Shown in pieces: positions 8,107 to 17,871 of a stretch of 64,000 bases of DNA. Every line of letters begins with the position of its first letter. Position 1 is the first letter of the stretch. The DNA comes from Bifidobacterium actinocoloniiforme DSM 22766 (GTDB lineage: Bacteria; Actinomycetota; Actinomycetes; Actinomycetales; Bifidobacteriaceae): positions 930,001-994,000 of the forward strand of contig NZ_CP011786.1 in NCBI RefSeq assembly GCF_001263395.1, in the 5' to 3' direction. Under the pieces are notes generated by a model. It saw only the letters and a program-made list of their open reading frames with translations, did no database searches and was not told where the DNA came from. A program made the position numbers and the translations under genes.

Positions 8107-9486
8107 TTAATAATGCACGTACTGGTAGGCGCCGGCATTGTAGACGATCTCGGAGGCCGGGAACGTGGCGAATCCCGTGCCGCCCTCGGAGATGAGGACC
8201 GACCCGTCACCATTCACACGCTCCACCACCGCGACATGGCCGTACTGGGGATCAGCGTTCCAGCTACCGACCCGCTGGCCTTGGGCGAAGACCATGGCCG
8301 CTCCCACATGCGGGGTGTTGTTGACCACGTAGCCTAAGCCACGAGCCGTGTTGGCCCAATCCGCGCCATTACCCATATACGAGCCGACGGGCAGGCTCAG
8401 CTGAGAGCGCCGCAGGTAGGCCCACAGGGTGCACTGGCGGGGGGGATAGGCGGAACCACCCACGCTGTTGCCCGTGGGGTGCCCGTAGCAGAAGCCCGAG
8501 CCGGAGGGGCAGGAACCGGGGACGGCGTAGTTCATGCCAAAGGCGCCACCGCCACCGCCGCCACCACCACCACCGACGGAGGGCGCTGCTCCGCCGCCGC
8601 TCTGCTGGGCGCCACCGGAGCCGGGGTTGTACGACCCTGCGCTGGCGTTCTGTATGCTCCACGAGTCAATCTGCGACTGCATGGTCGCGATGTCCGCGGC
8701 CTCCCGAGCGGACTGAGAGCTCAGGCTCCCCTTCTGCGCCTCCAGGCTGGCCCTGGCTTGGGCGCCCTGATCGCGCAGCGCCTTGAGCTGGTCCTGCTTG
8801 GTCTGGGCGTCCTCAGCCGCCTTCTGGGCCGAGGCGGCCTCCTCGTCGGCCTGCTTCTTCAGGGTGGCTATCTGCTTTTCGATGGCCTCCAAACGGTCCT
8901 TGCGGTTCATGGAGGTGTTCATGCTGCCCGCCGCGTCCGAGGCGGCATTCGCCTCGCTTCGGCTGACGGCCGCGTCCGACTGCATTTTGCCCACGAACTC
9001 CTGGGTGTTGGAGGACTTGGTCACCAGGTTCATCACATCCGAGGCGTCGGAACCGTGGAAGCCCTTACGGGCCATCTGCGCCACAGCGTCCTTTGCGTCG
9101 TCGTAGTCGATCCCGGACTGCTTGATCTTCTCCTCCAGGGCTTGCTTGTCTTTCTTAGCGGCCTCCAGTCGCTCACCGGTCGCCTGGGCCTGGCTCTTGG
9201 CCTGCTCGGCGCTCTGCTGGGCCTGGGTCAAGGACTCCTGGGCGGCCGGAATCTCGGTGTTGTTCAGGTTGTTCAAATCCTCAATCTGCTGGGCCAGCTC
9301 GGAGGAGACGCCCGCCAACTTGTTCTTCAGGTACTCGTTGGTGTTCACCTTCTGCTGGTATTCGCTCCAGCTGACCGCCTGGGCTTTGGGCGCGTCCACG
9401 ACCGCGGAGGTCACCGCCCCCGCTAGGAGGGCGCAGCTGGCCAAGGCGAAGCCTACGACCGCCCGCATCCGCTTCATTCGAATCAA
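8107..9486 (-). CDS. Secreted coiled-coil/CHAP peptidoglycan hydrolase, probable FtsEX partner (PcsB-like)
   Basis: Signal peptide (MKRMRAVVGFALASC..., cleavage near AQA-V), then a long heptad-rich coiled coil (about residues 45-250), a Ser/Gly linker with a run of ten glycines, and a C-terminal CHAP domain with the catalytic Cys in RQCTLWAYLR and His in YGHVAVVE. CHAP domains are amidases or endopeptidases of peptidoglycan. Coiled coil plus CHAP directly downstream of ftsE-ftsX matches PcsB of streptococci, whose coiled coil is pulled by FtsX; the analogy is inference. Start: TTG at 9486 has GAAGGG about 9 nt upstream; ATG at 9477 is the alternative. Confidence 0.88.
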   Translation of the reverse strand: MIRMKRMRAVVGFALASCALLAGAVTSAVVDAPKAQAVSWSEYQQKVNTNEYLKNKLAGVSSELAQQIEDLNNLNNTEIPAAQESLTQAQQSAEQAKSQAQATGERLEAAKKDKQALEEKIKQSGIDYDDAKDAVAQMARKGFHGSDASDVMNLVTKSSNTQEFVGKMQSDAAVSRSEANAASDAAGSMNTSMNRKDRLEAIEKQIATLKKQADEEAASAQKAAEDAQTKQDQLKALRDQGAQARASLEAQKGSLSSQSAREAADIATMQSQIDSWSIQNASAGSYNPGSGGAQQSGGGAAPSVGGGGGGGGGGAFGMNYAVPGSCPSGSGFCYGHPTGNSVGGSAYPPRQCTLWAYLRRSQLSLPVGSYMGNGADWANTARGLGYVVNNTPHVGAAMVFAQGQRVGSWNADPQYGHVAVVERVNGDGSVLISEGGTGFATFPASEIVYNAGAYQYVHY

Positions 9487-9621
9487 GCTTTCACACCCTT
9501 CCCTAAACGCGATTCCCTTACTCACTGATAAGCCAACATTCTATGTGAAGACCCTGGAGGGAGCCAGACGGGACCGTGTATTTTCGCGCGACCATCACGT
9601 CCGCTCCCCGGCGAACCCCCG

Positions 9622-10545
9622 TCAAGCCTTCAAATAGCGCCGCAGGGAGACCGTGGAGGCCAGGGCGGAGAGGGCCACCGCGCCAAGAATCAGGGCGGGG
9701 GCCATCAGCCAGACCGTGCTCTGGTTGATGTAAGGCATCCACTGGACCGTCTGGGCCAGCCAATCGGTGACGAAGAGCTTAACAATCGCCGACAGGGCGC
9801 CCACCGCCAGCAAGGAGCCCAACAACGAGGCGACCATGCCCTCCAAGATGAACGGCATGCGAATCGTCATGTTGGAAGCGCCCACCAGGCGCATGATCTC
9901 GGTCTCGTTCCTGCGCGAGGCCGCCGACATGCGGATGGTCGTCCCAGTCAGTAAGATGGCCACCAACACCATGACCGCGGCCAAGACCACGGTCACGACC
10001 GTGGCACGGTTCAATATCTTGAAGACCGGATCGAAGATCTGGCGCTGGTCCTGCACCTCCTCCACGCCGTCACGGCCGGAGAGCACCTCCGAGACCACCT
10101 GATACTTGGTCGGGTCGGTCAACTTGAGCCGCAGGGAGTCCTGCATATCCGCGGCGGTGAGGGTGCGGCCCTGGTAGACGCCATTCGGATACTGCTTGAG
10201 GAAGGTGTCCTTGTAGAAGTCCTCCCGGCTCTCGTAGGAAATCTTGGAGACGGAATCACCCAGCTCGCTGTGGATCGTGTTCTCCATCTGGACGATTTGC
10301 GCCTTGGAGGGAGCCTTGCCAGCCGCGCAGGTGGCGGCCTGGGATGCGCCGTCCGGGCATAGCCAGACCACCACCTCCACCTGGGAATACCAGTCGCCCT
10401 TGGCTTTGGCGATTTGCGCCTGCATCAGGCCCGAAGCGCCGATGAAAAGGAAGGAGATGAAGGTGACGAGCATGACCGACAAGATCATTGAACCGTTGTG
10501 CTTGAGGCTGTCCCAAGTGCCGGACAGTATGAATCGCAGTCTCAT
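9622..10545 (-). CDS. ftsX: Cell-division ABC transporter permease FtsX
   Basis: Membrane partner of FtsE; it transmits ATPase activity to periplasmic-side wall hydrolases during division. It has an N-terminal TM (SVMLVTFISFLFIGASG), a large extracytoplasmic loop of about 150 residues containing two Cys (CPDG...ATCAAG) and three C-terminal TM helices, the standard FtsX topology at 307 residues. The ATG overlaps the ftsE stop by 4 bp, implying coupled translation. The gene immediately downstream encodes the likely hydrolase client. Confidence 0.95.
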   Translation of the reverse strand: MRLRFILSGTWDSLKHNGSMILSVMLVTFISFLFIGASGLMQAQIAKAKGDWYSQVEVVVWLCPDGASQAATCAAGKAPSKAQIVQMENTIHSELGDSVSKISYESREDFYKDTFLKQYPNGVYQGRTLTAADMQDSLRLKLTDPTKYQVVSEVLSGRDGVEEVQDQRQIFDPVFKILNRATVVTVVLAAVMVLVAILLTGTTIRMSAASRRNETEIMRLVGASNMTIRMPFILEGMVASLLGSLLAVGALSAIVKLFVTDWLAQTVQWMPYINQSTVWLMAPALILGAVALSALASTVSLRRYLKA

Positions 10546-11744
10546 GCCTGCTCCCCCTCGCTCTCGGGCCTCTCAGCCGCGGCCCGCGCTTGTTGCTGGA
10601 TGCCATCCGTCCGCTCATCAGTCCCTTGGGGCTTTTGCGGGGGCACCGGTGGCGCGGCCTTACCTTCCTCGGGAGCATCCGAGGGTCGCTGGGCCTCTTC
10701 GGCGGCCTGGGCCTCCTGCGTCGTGGACGCCTCCCCCGCCTCATCGCCTTCAGAGGTTTCCGAAACCTGTGCGGCCTCCACGTCCGCCGCCTGCCCCTGG
10801 GCGATTTGCTCCCGGACGGCCTCCTCGTCCAAGCGGAGCCCCTTACCCCAGGTCAGGGTCTCTTCGACCGGGGCGAAGGCTTCACCGTAGCGGCCGGTGC
10901 GGCCCGAGTGCACTGAAGAGGCCAAGCGCGCTATGCCGGCATCGCTGAATTGACCGTCGGTCGCCATATCCGCAGCCTGCACTTGCCGTTGCTGCGGCTC
11001 CTTGCCGAGCGCGCGCTGGGCCCTGGCCTCCACGTCGGCGTCGGGGAAGAACTTGGCGGAATCGTACGAACCCTGGCGCTCATCGCGTACGATGTGGCCA
11101 CCGTGCAGTTCCACCACCCGCTTGCGCATGGAGTTGACGATCTCCTCATTGTGGGTGGCCATCACGATTGTGGTGCCCGTGCGGTTGATCGCGTCCAAGA
11201 CCTCCATGATGCCTAAGGAAGTGGTCGGGTCCAAGTTACCAGTCGGCTCATCGGCCAGCAGGATGCCCGGGTGGTTCACATAAGCGCGGGCCAGGGCCAC
11301 ACGCTGGGCCTCACCGCCTGAGAGCTCGTGCGGGTAGTTGCCCTCCTTGCCGGTCAGTCCGACCGTCTTCAGGACCTGGGGCACCATGGTCTTAATGGTG
11401 GAGCGCCTCGCGCCGATCACCTCCAGGGTGAAGGCCACATTCTGCCAGACCGTGCGGTTGGTCAGGAGCTTGTAATCCTGGAAAACGAAGCCTATCGAAC
11501 GCCGGTAGAGGGGAATTTGGCGGTTCTTCAGACGACGCAAGTCGTTACCGGCAACGCGGATCTCGCCCTCCGTAGCCTCCTCCTCGCGCAGGAGCAGGCG
11601 CAGCAAAGTGGTCTTGCCGGAGCCCGAAGCGCCCACGAGGAAGACGAAATCGCCCCGGTCTATCTGCAAGTTCACGCTGTCCAAGGCGGGACGGGTGCCC
11701 TTTGGGTAGATCTTGGTCACATCCTTGAGCGAAATCAGCGCCAT
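10542..11744 (-). CDS. ftsE: Cell-division ATP-binding protein FtsE with long acidic C-terminal extension
   Basis: ATPase of the FtsEX complex. The first ~225 residues form a standard FtsE: Walker A GASGSGKTT, Q-loop FVFQDYKLL, signature LSGGEAQRVALARAY, Walker B LLADEPTGNLDP, switch MATHNEEIV. The remaining ~175 residues are Glu/Ala/Gln-rich and low-complexity (EASTTQEAQAAEEAQRP), so the protein is 400 residues against about 225 in most bacteria. Long tails of this kind are, from memory, seen in bifidobacterial FtsE; their role is unknown. Cotranscribed with ftsX. Confidence 0.95.
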   Translation of the reverse strand: MALISLKDVTKIYPKGTRPALDSVNLQIDRGDFVFLVGASGSGKTTLLRLLLREEEATEGEIRVAGNDLRRLKNRQIPLYRRSIGFVFQDYKLLTNRTVWQNVAFTLEVIGARRSTIKTMVPQVLKTVGLTGKEGNYPHELSGGEAQRVALARAYVNHPGILLADEPTGNLDPTTSLGIMEVLDAINRTGTTIVMATHNEEIVNSMRKRVVELHGGHIVRDERQGSYDSAKFFPDADVEARAQRALGKEPQQRQVQAADMATDGQFSDAGIARLASSVHSGRTGRYGEAFAPVEETLTWGKGLRLDEEAVREQIAQGQAADVEAAQVSETSEGDEAGEASTTQEAQAAEEAQRPSDAPEEGKAAPPVPPQKPQGTDERTDGIQQQARAAAERPESEGEQA

Positions 11745-11872
11745 GCGCTCTCCAATCCTTGCAAAGCTCGAACCCCCCGAACAACCAGCCTAGCGGAGAG
11801 GGGCCCAGTCCGCCCCGGACCGCGCCCTTCCTCGCAGAAGCCTCACGCTCCGCCGCCATCTGAAGCCCGGAA

Positions 11873-13006
11873 CTACCTGCCCTCAGCCTCGGCGCGTTCC
11901 TGCTGACGCTGCTGGTGGCGCCAACGGATGCCCGCCTCAATGAAACCGTCAATGTCGCCGTCGAAGACCGATTGGGTCTGCGAGGTCTCGTAGCCAGTGC
12001 GCAGGTCCTTGACCATCTGGTAAGGGTGAAGCACGTAGGAACGCATCTGGTCGCCCCAGGAGGCCTTTATGTCGCCGGCCAGCTCCTTCTTCTTCCTGGC
12101 TTCCTCCTCGTGGCGCAGGACCAGAAGCCGGGATTGGAGCACGGCCATGGCCGCGGCCCGGTTCTGAATCTGACTGCGCTCGTCCTGCATGGTCACCACG
12201 ATGTTGGTGGGCAAGTGGGTGATGCGCACGGCCGAATACGTGGTGTTGACGCCCTGTCCGCCGGGGCCCGAGGAGCAGTAAGTGTCCACCCGGATGTCCG
12301 AGTCGGGGATGTCGATGTGGTCCGTAGGCTCCACGAGCGGGATGACCTCGACCGCGGCGAAGGAGGTTTGCCGGCGGCCCTGGTTGTCGAAGGGCGAGAT
12401 GCGCACCAGGCGGTGGGTGCCGCCCTCCACCGACAGGCGGCCGTATGCGTAGGGCGCGTCCACCTGGAAGGTCGCGGACTTGATGCCCGCCTCCTCGGCG
12501 TAGGACGTGTCCATCACCTTGGTCTTGTAGCCGTGGCGCTCGGCCCAGCGCAGGTACATGCGCATCAGCATCTGGGCCCAGTCGGCCGCGTCCACGCCGC
12601 CGGCGCCGGAGCGAATGGTCACCACGGCCGGACGTTCGTCGTACTCGCCGTCCAACAGGGTCTGGATCTCCATGTCCGCCAGGTCCTTGCCGATGGATTC
12701 AACCTCGTTCTGCGCCTCGATCAGGGTATCGTGGTCGTTCTCCTCGCGCCCCATCTCCTCCAGGGTCGCCACATCATCCAGCCGGCTGCGGGCAGAGTCC
12801 AGCCGTTTCAACTGGCCTTGCAGGGTCGAGAGACGGCTGGTCACCTCCTGGGCGTGCTCCTGGTCGTCCCAAAGCCCGGGGGCGGAAGCCTCCCGCTCCA
12901 GCTCGCCGACCCTCGTTCGCAAGGCGTCAGGGTCCAACGCCTTCTCGATCATGTTGTACTTGGCCTGGGCTTCGCTCAAGGCCTGGGAGAAATCAAACTC
13001 CGCCAT
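11873..13006 (-). CDS. prfB: Peptide chain release factor 2
   Basis: Recognises UAA and UGA stop codons and triggers peptide release. It has the RF2 tripeptide SPF (in [10 protein letters not shown]) and the catalytic GGQ ([14 protein letters not shown]). The frame is uninterrupted over its whole length, so the programmed +1 frameshift that autoregulates prfB in many bacteria is absent. I prefer ATG 13006 (MAEFDFSQ) because the GGAGG abuts the earlier ATG at 13018 and cannot serve it. The order prfB-ftsE-ftsX is common in actinobacteria. About 377 residues. Confidence 0.95.
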   Translation of the reverse strand: MAEFDFSQALSEAQAKYNMIEKALDPDALRTRVGELEREASAPGLWDDQEHAQEVTSRLSTLQGQLKRLDSARSRLDDVATLEEMGREENDHDTLIEAQNEVESIGKDLADMEIQTLLDGEYDERPAVVTIRSGAGGVDAADWAQMLMRMYLRWAERHGYKTKVMDTSYAEEAGIKSATFQVDAPYAYGRLSVEGGTHRLVRISPFDNQGRRQTSFAAVEVIPLVEPTDHIDIPDSDIRVDTYCSSGPGGQGVNTTYSAVRITHLPTNIVVTMQDERSQIQNRAAAMAVLQSRLLVLRHEEEARKKKELAGDIKASWGDQMRSYVLHPYQMVKDLRTGYETSQTQSVFDGDIDGFIEAGIRWRHQQRQQERAEAEGR

Positions 13007-13156
13007 GCTTACCGTCATCCTCCGCTTCGATGCTGTTTGGCTCCGCCGACTCGAAAACTCCCGCCGGTCGTCAAAGGTCGTGCGTGATGGCGGTGATGCC
13101 TCGTCTCTTGCGCGTATTCATCGTAAGCCCAGTTTACCTGGAGCCCCTCACAAGCA

Positions 13157-13182
13157 CCGGTTCGGCGAAACGGCCGAACCGG
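13157..13182 (-). terminator. Hairpin terminator after map
   Basis: A perfect 10-bp stem CCGGTTCGGC/GCCGAACCGG with a 6-nt loop starts 8 bp beyond the map stop. There is no T-run, as is usual for strong GC hairpins in high-GC actinobacteria. Confidence 0.6.
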
Positions 13183-13189
13183 GCATGCA

Positions 13190-13969
13190 TCACTCGTCCC
13201 TAGCGGTCAGAATGATCGGGTCGCCCTCGGTGATGGCGATTGTGTGCTCGCTGTGGGCACCTCGGGATCCGTCGACGGAGCGCAAGGTCCAACCATCCTT
13301 AGGGTCCTGGAAAATCTCGTCAGTGCCGGCCATGAACCAGGGTTCAATCGCGATCACCAAACCTGGACGCAGTTTGAAGCCGTGGTGGGCGGAGCCGTCG
13401 TTCGGCACAATGGGGTCGCCGTGCATGACGTGACCCACCCCGTGGCCGCCGAACTCCACGTTGACGCTGTAACCATTCTCATGCGCCACGTCGCCGACCG
13501 CAGCGGAGATGTCGCCCAGACGGTTGCCGGCCCTGGCCTGGCTGATGCCGGCCTCCAGGGCGTCCTGCGTAGCCTTGATCAGGCGCAGGTCCTCCGGGTC
13601 CGCGTGCTCGCCGACCACCAGGCTGATGGCTGAATCCCCCACCCAGCCATCCACGCTAATCGCCAAATCCATCGACAGGAGGTCGCCGTCGCGCAGGGAG
13701 TAGTCAAAGGGCACGCCGTGCAGGACCGCGTCGTTGACCGACAGGCAAATGTAGTGGCGGAAGGGGCCGGTGCCGAAATCGGGCGCGTAGTCCACGTAGC
13801 AGGACTCAGCCCCCCGACGCGACTCGATCTGGCGCTTGACATAGTCATCCAGCTCCAGCAAGTTGACGCCAGGCTTGGCCATCGCTCGCAGGTCCTTCAG
13901 GATGGAGCCGACGAACTTGCCAGCGGGCTTCATCTGCTCAATCTCTTGTTTGGTCTTGATCTCAATCAC
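13190..13969 (-). CDS. map: Methionine aminopeptidase, type I
   Basis: Removes the initiator Met from nascent proteins with a di-metal centre. Metal ligands are visible in order: Asp in LSMDLAISVDG, Asp in GWVGDSAIS, His in FGGHGVGHVMHG, Glu in IAIEPWFM and Glu in HSEHTIAITEGD. The 259-residue length fits type Ia enzymes without an N-terminal zinc-finger extension. The start MIEIKTKQEIE is standard. Confidence 0.95.
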   Translation of the reverse strand: MIEIKTKQEIEQMKPAGKFVGSILKDLRAMAKPGVNLLELDDYVKRQIESRRGAESCYVDYAPDFGTGPFRHYICLSVNDAVLHGVPFDYSLRDGDLLSMDLAISVDGWVGDSAISLVVGEHADPEDLRLIKATQDALEAGISQARAGNRLGDISAAVGDVAHENGYSVNVEFGGHGVGHVMHGDPIVPNDGSAHHGFKLRPGLVIAIEPWFMAGTDEIFQDPKDGWTLRSVDGSRGAHSEHTIAITEGDPIILTARDE

Positions 13970-14038
13970 CGTTCATCGGTCCTTTCACAGCGGAGCGTCC
14001 CTCCCCACTCTAAGCCCGGGGCTCCCCGTGCGCCAGAC

Positions 14039-14680
14039 TCAGCGCCGGCGACCGAAGGTGAACGCGCGAATCAGGGAGGCGACACCCAGGACGACGAGCG
14101 CGCAGGCGCCGAAGATGACAAGGACGACGGTAGAGCCCATCGGGTTGATCAAGATGAAAACGCCGGCGATGATCGAGACTACCGCGCTGAAGATGGCCCA
14201 ACCCGAGTGGGGCACGGCCCAGGATTCGGCCAGGGTCATGACGCCTTCCATAATCCAGCCGATGCCGACGATCAAGGTGACCAAAACCAACAGAGTGGAA
14301 GCGGATACGGTCGTGTTCTTCACAATCACAACGCCGCCAATAGCCAGCAGGGCTCCAATCAGTACGCTCAGCACCCGCCAGCCGCCCGGCAACCCCTGGG
14401 CCACGATCGAGGTAATCAGGTGGACAAGGCCGGTGATGATGAAGTAGACGCCCAAGGCCACGGTGAAGACGGTCAGCGTCTTACCTGGCACGATCAGGAG
14501 GGCCAGGCCGATGATCAGAGCCACCGCGCCGACAATGCCGAACACGGCCCTGACCAGGTTCACCGACTTGGACGTCAGATCTTCGACGATTAGCCTGAAG
14601 GGATCTCGGGACCGCTGAGGCCCTCCGGGCATTTGCTGGTACAGGTCAGGCCCGTATGGCCCCTGGCTCTCGTCATTCAT
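14039..14680 (-). CDS. HdeD/DUF308-family membrane protein
   Basis: About 213 residues with a hydrophilic N-terminus followed by six predicted TM helices arranged as repeated hairpins (AVFGIVGAVALIIGLALLIV; LGVYFIITGLVHLI; VLIGALLAIGGVVIV; LVLVTLIVGIGWIMEGV; AVVSIIAGVFILINP; LVIFGACALVVLGVASLI) and a basic end. This is the HdeD-like fold, linked to acid resistance in enterobacteria. Acid tolerance is plausible but unproven here. The start at 14680 is set by GAGGAG upstream. It is divergent from the M13 peptidase; promoters for both must lie in 14681-14856, but I could not pick a clear -35/-10 pair. Confidence 0.8.
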   Translation of the reverse strand: MNDESQGPYGPDLYQQMPGGPQRSRDPFRLIVEDLTSKSVNLVRAVFGIVGAVALIIGLALLIVPGKTLTVFTVALGVYFIITGLVHLITSIVAQGLPGGWRVLSVLIGALLAIGGVVIVKNTTVSASTLLVLVTLIVGIGWIMEGVMTLAESWAVPHSGWAIFSAVVSIIAGVFILINPMGSTVVLVIFGACALVVLGVASLIRAFTFGRRR

Positions 14681-14856
14681 AGTGAATCTCCTCGTACTGT
14701 TCCATGGCTGCGTACCATAATCATTCCTAGTGTATGCGTCCGAAAGAGGCGGCAGAAGACTTACGCCGACATTGCGCATGGCGGTAAATTCACGCGCCAC
14801 AGGCACTTCGAGAGTAAAATGGCCCTCCTTGCAGGCGGCAGGGGCAGGGTTTACGC

Positions 14857-16950
14857 TTGAACGGTATGGATCATACACAGCGCAAGTCCGGGCTCGACCC
14901 GGCATCATTCTCCTCCGTCATCAAGCCCCAGGACGACCTCTTCCGCTTCGTCAACGGCCCCTGGATCGACACCTACGACCTACCCGAGGACCGTTCCCGC
15001 TTCGGCTCCTTCGATCAGCTGGCCGAGGACGCCGAAGGCCAGATCCGCGATATCCTGGAAGACCCGGACAGCCCGGCGACCAAGTCGGCCATCATCTACA
15101 GCAGCTTTCTGGACACCGACGCAATTGAACGCGCCGGACTCGATCCCATCCGCCCCAGCTTGCGGGCCATCGACGAAGTGGCCGACAAACCGGCATTGAC
15201 CGCCCTGTTGGGTTCAATGAGCCCGGCTGGCGGCCCCGACCTGTTCGACATGGGCGTCTACGGAGACCCTGGCGACCCCGAGCATAACGTGATTCACATC
15301 GCCCAGGGCGGCCTGGGCCTGCCCGATGAAGCCTACTACCGCGAGGACCGCTACGAGCCCATCCGCCAGGCTTACCTGGTCATGGTGGGACGGATGCTCC
15401 AACTTGCGGGCTATGCCGCTGACCAGGCGCAGGCGGCCAAGCAGGCGGAGCGTTTCATGGCCTTCGAAACCCGAATCGCAGCGCAGCACTGGGACAATGT
15501 CGCCACCCGCGACGAGGACAAGACCTACAACCCCACCACCTTCGCCGACCTGAAGGCGGCCCTGCCCCAATTGGACATCGAGGCCTGGGCCCACGCCTGG
15601 CAGGACGCTTATTCAGCCGCCGAAGGCGCCGACACCCAACCGGTGGACCTGCTCGGGGCCTTGGAACACACGATCGTGCACGAGCCCAGCTTCCTCACCG
15701 GCCTGGATGCCCTCTGGCGGGACAGCGAACTGGATGACCTGAAGCTATGGGCCCGGGTGCACACGATCATGAGTCAGGCCTCCTACCTGAGCCAGGATTT
15801 CGACCAGACCAGCTTCGACTTCTACGGCAAAGTGCTCTCCGGGGCCCAGCGCATGCGGGACCGCTGGAAGCGCGCCGTCTCTCTGGTCAACTCGATCTGC
15901 GGCGAGGAGGTGGGCATGGAGTACGTTAAGCGCCACTTCCCCGAATCCTCCAAGACGCGCATGGAGGAGCTGGTCGCCAACCTGATCGACGCTTATCGGG
16001 CCTCCATATCCTCTTCCGACTGGCTGGGCGAGCAGACCAAGGCCAAGGCCCTGGATAAGCTCTCCAAATTCGAGCCAAAGATCGGATACACCCGAAAATG
16101 GCGCGATTACAGCGCCTTCCGGCCTTCAGCCGAAGCGAGCCTAGCCGAGAACATGCGCCGGGCGTCCCTGTACGAGACCGGCTACGAGCTAAGCAAGGCC
16201 GGCCAGCCCGTCGACAAGGACGAATGGCTAATGAACCCGCAGACGGTGAACGCCTACTATGAGCCCTCCCTGAACGTGATCGTCTTCCCCGCAGCCATCC
16301 TCCAGCCTCCCTTCTTCGACCCTGAGGCGGATGACGCGGCCAACTACGGCGGCATCGGTTCGGTGATCGGCCACGAGATCGGCCACGGCTTCGACGATCA
16401 GGGAAGCAAGTACGACGGCGATGGCCGCCTCAACGACTGGTGGACCGAGCAGGACCGCGCCAACTTCGAGGAGCGCACGGCCAAGCTGATCGCCCAATAC
16501 AACGGTTACGTCCCCCGCCAGATAGCAGACAAGCACGCGGATGACCCCAGCCAGGCACCACACGTCAACGGCGCCCTGACCATAGGTGAGAACATCGGCG
16601 ACCTGGGCGGAATGAACATCTCGCTCAAAGCCTACGCATTCGCCTTGCAGGAGGCGGAGGGCCAACCTAGGGACGCCAGCCCGGAGGGCATCAGCGCCGC
16701 GCTGGCTGCGGCCCCCCGGATCGATGGCTTCACCGGACTGCAGCGCTTCTTCCTGTCCTACGCCTCGATTTGGCGGTCCAAGGAGCGCGACGAGCTGGCC
16801 GAGCAGTACCTGCAAATCGACCCGCACGCTCCGGCCGAGTTCCGCACCAACGGCATCGCCTCGAACGTCGACAAGTTCTATGAGGCGTTCGGCGTAAGCG
16901 AGGGGGACGGCATGTGGCGCGCCCCTGACCAGCGGGTCAGCATCTGGTGA
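14857..16950 (+). CDS. pepO: M13-family (neprilysin/PepO-type) zinc metallopeptidase
   Basis: Endopeptidase acting on oligopeptides. The zinc site is HEIGH (in VIGHEIGHGFDDQG) with the third ligand Glu in GENIGDLGGM; NAYYEPSLNVIVFPAAILQ is the substrate-binding Asn-Ala-Tyr motif of the family. No signal peptide or TM segment is present, so it is cytoplasmic, as for PepO of lactic acid bacteria and bifidobacteria. Length 697 fits. TTG 14857 is preceded by CAGGG at good spacing; ATG 14866 is three codons later. It stands alone, convergent with ssb. Confidence 0.93.
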   Translation: MNGMDHTQRKSGLDPASFSSVIKPQDDLFRFVNGPWIDTYDLPEDRSRFGSFDQLAEDAEGQIRDILEDPDSPATKSAIIYSSFLDTDAIERAGLDPIRPSLRAIDEVADKPALTALLGSMSPAGGPDLFDMGVYGDPGDPEHNVIHIAQGGLGLPDEAYYREDRYEPIRQAYLVMVGRMLQLAGYAADQAQAAKQAERFMAFETRIAAQHWDNVATRDEDKTYNPTTFADLKAALPQLDIEAWAHAWQDAYSAAEGADTQPVDLLGALEHTIVHEPSFLTGLDALWRDSELDDLKLWARVHTIMSQASYLSQDFDQTSFDFYGKVLSGAQRMRDRWKRAVSLVNSICGEEVGMEYVKRHFPESSKTRMEELVANLIDAYRASISSSDWLGEQTKAKALDKLSKFEPKIGYTRKWRDYSAFRPSAEASLAENMRRASLYETGYELSKAGQPVDKDEWLMNPQTVNAYYEPSLNVIVFPAAILQPPFFDPEADDAANYGGIGSVIGHEIGHGFDDQGSKYDGDGRLNDWWTEQDRANFEERTAKLIAQYNGYVPRQIADKHADDPSQAPHVNGALTIGENIGDLGGMNISLKAYAFALQEAEGQPRDASPEGISAALAAAPRIDGFTGLQRFFLSYASIWRSKERDELAEQYLQIDPHAPAEFRTNGIASNVDKFYEAFGVSEGDGMWRAPDQRVSIW

Positions 16951-17099
16951 CCCAATGACGAATCGGCGCGGGCGGTCCCACTGGCTTGTGGCGGCTGCCT
17001 GCGCACGGTCGTCATGGACGAGCAGGCGACGGTCGACGGGCGACGGCCTAAAAAGGGTCCATGACCAGCGGCGGCGGGCTGTCCACCTGCTCGCCCGGA

Positions 17100-17639
17100 T
17101 CAGCGGACGGGCTTTGCTTGAATGGATCCCCGGGTAGCGAGTTGGATGGCTCCACCGGGGTTCCTTCTATCCCGCTGACCTACCACCGCCGCCACTGCCG
17201 GCGCGCTTGCGCCTGCAGGATGATTGGGCTGGCCTCCCTCCATGCCCCGCGTCCCCCTGGCGGACGACGAACCGACTTTCACCCGCTGGAAGATGGAGAC
17301 CCCCAAGTTCAGGTCGTGCCCCACGCCGTCCGCCTCTAGGACGAGGGACGAGCGCTTCTGCCCGTCCTTGACCCACTCCTCGGTGGACACCGATCCCGTC
17401 ACCAGAACCGGGTCGCCCTTGCGCACCGATTGAAGCACGTTGTTAGCCAGGGATTTAAAAGCCTTGACCGTAATCCACGTAGTGGGAAACTCGCGCCAGG
17501 CTTGGGTCCTGGCATCGTAGAAACCGTCGGTCGACCCCAGGCGGAAGGTGCACACCGGCGTGCCGCCCTCCTGCCCCACCCGCGTGGGGTCCTTGCCCAC
17601 GAATCCCGCTATCGTCATCCTCGTCTGGTGCATGGCCAT
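17100..17639 (-). CDS. ssb: Single-stranded DNA-binding protein
   Basis: OB-fold ssDNA-binding protein. The 179-residue product from ATG 17639 begins MAMHQTRMTIAGFVGKDP and keeps the family landmarks FVGKDP, TPVCTFRLG, TTWITVKAFKSLANNV and KGDPVLVTGSVSTEEW. The C-terminal third is disordered and basic (GNPGGA, KPVR) and lacks the acidic DDxPF tip of the main replicative SSB. It may therefore be an accessory paralogue like SsbB. GGAGG lies 9 nt ahead of the start. Divergent from the exonuclease III gene. Confidence 0.85.
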   Translation of the reverse strand: MAMHQTRMTIAGFVGKDPTRVGQEGGTPVCTFRLGSTDGFYDARTQAWREFPTTWITVKAFKSLANNVLQSVRKGDPVLVTGSVSTEEWVKDGQKRSSLVLEADGVGHDLNLGVSIFQRVKVGSSSARGTRGMEGGQPNHPAGASAPAVAAVVGQRDRRNPGGAIQLATRGSIQAKPVR

Positions 17640-17871
17640 GCCTGCTGCCCTCCTGAATCCTATGGTCGATGGTCCTTCCCCGCCCACCCGAAGCGGCCGA
17701 GTGTGGACCGCAGGCCCTGACCGGTCGACGGACAGCGTCTGCGCTCACCTCCGCCCGACGCCGCCAGCCCCATACGGCCCAAGGCCTGCGGTGCTCCCAT
17801 CATGCTCCGCAGCGTCCGTTCAAGCTGGCGATTCCCGGCCTTGTGGTCGAATGTGGCTCCCGCCAAGCCGA

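Noticed and set aside
8534-8575. GCC/ACC microsatellite in the CHAP gene as a phase-variable tract
   Set aside because: It is a trinucleotide glycine linker, so slippage changes length but not frame.
11873-13018. Programmed +1 frameshift in prfB
   Set aside because: The RF2 frame is continuous with no in-frame UGA, so the autoregulatory frameshift is absent.
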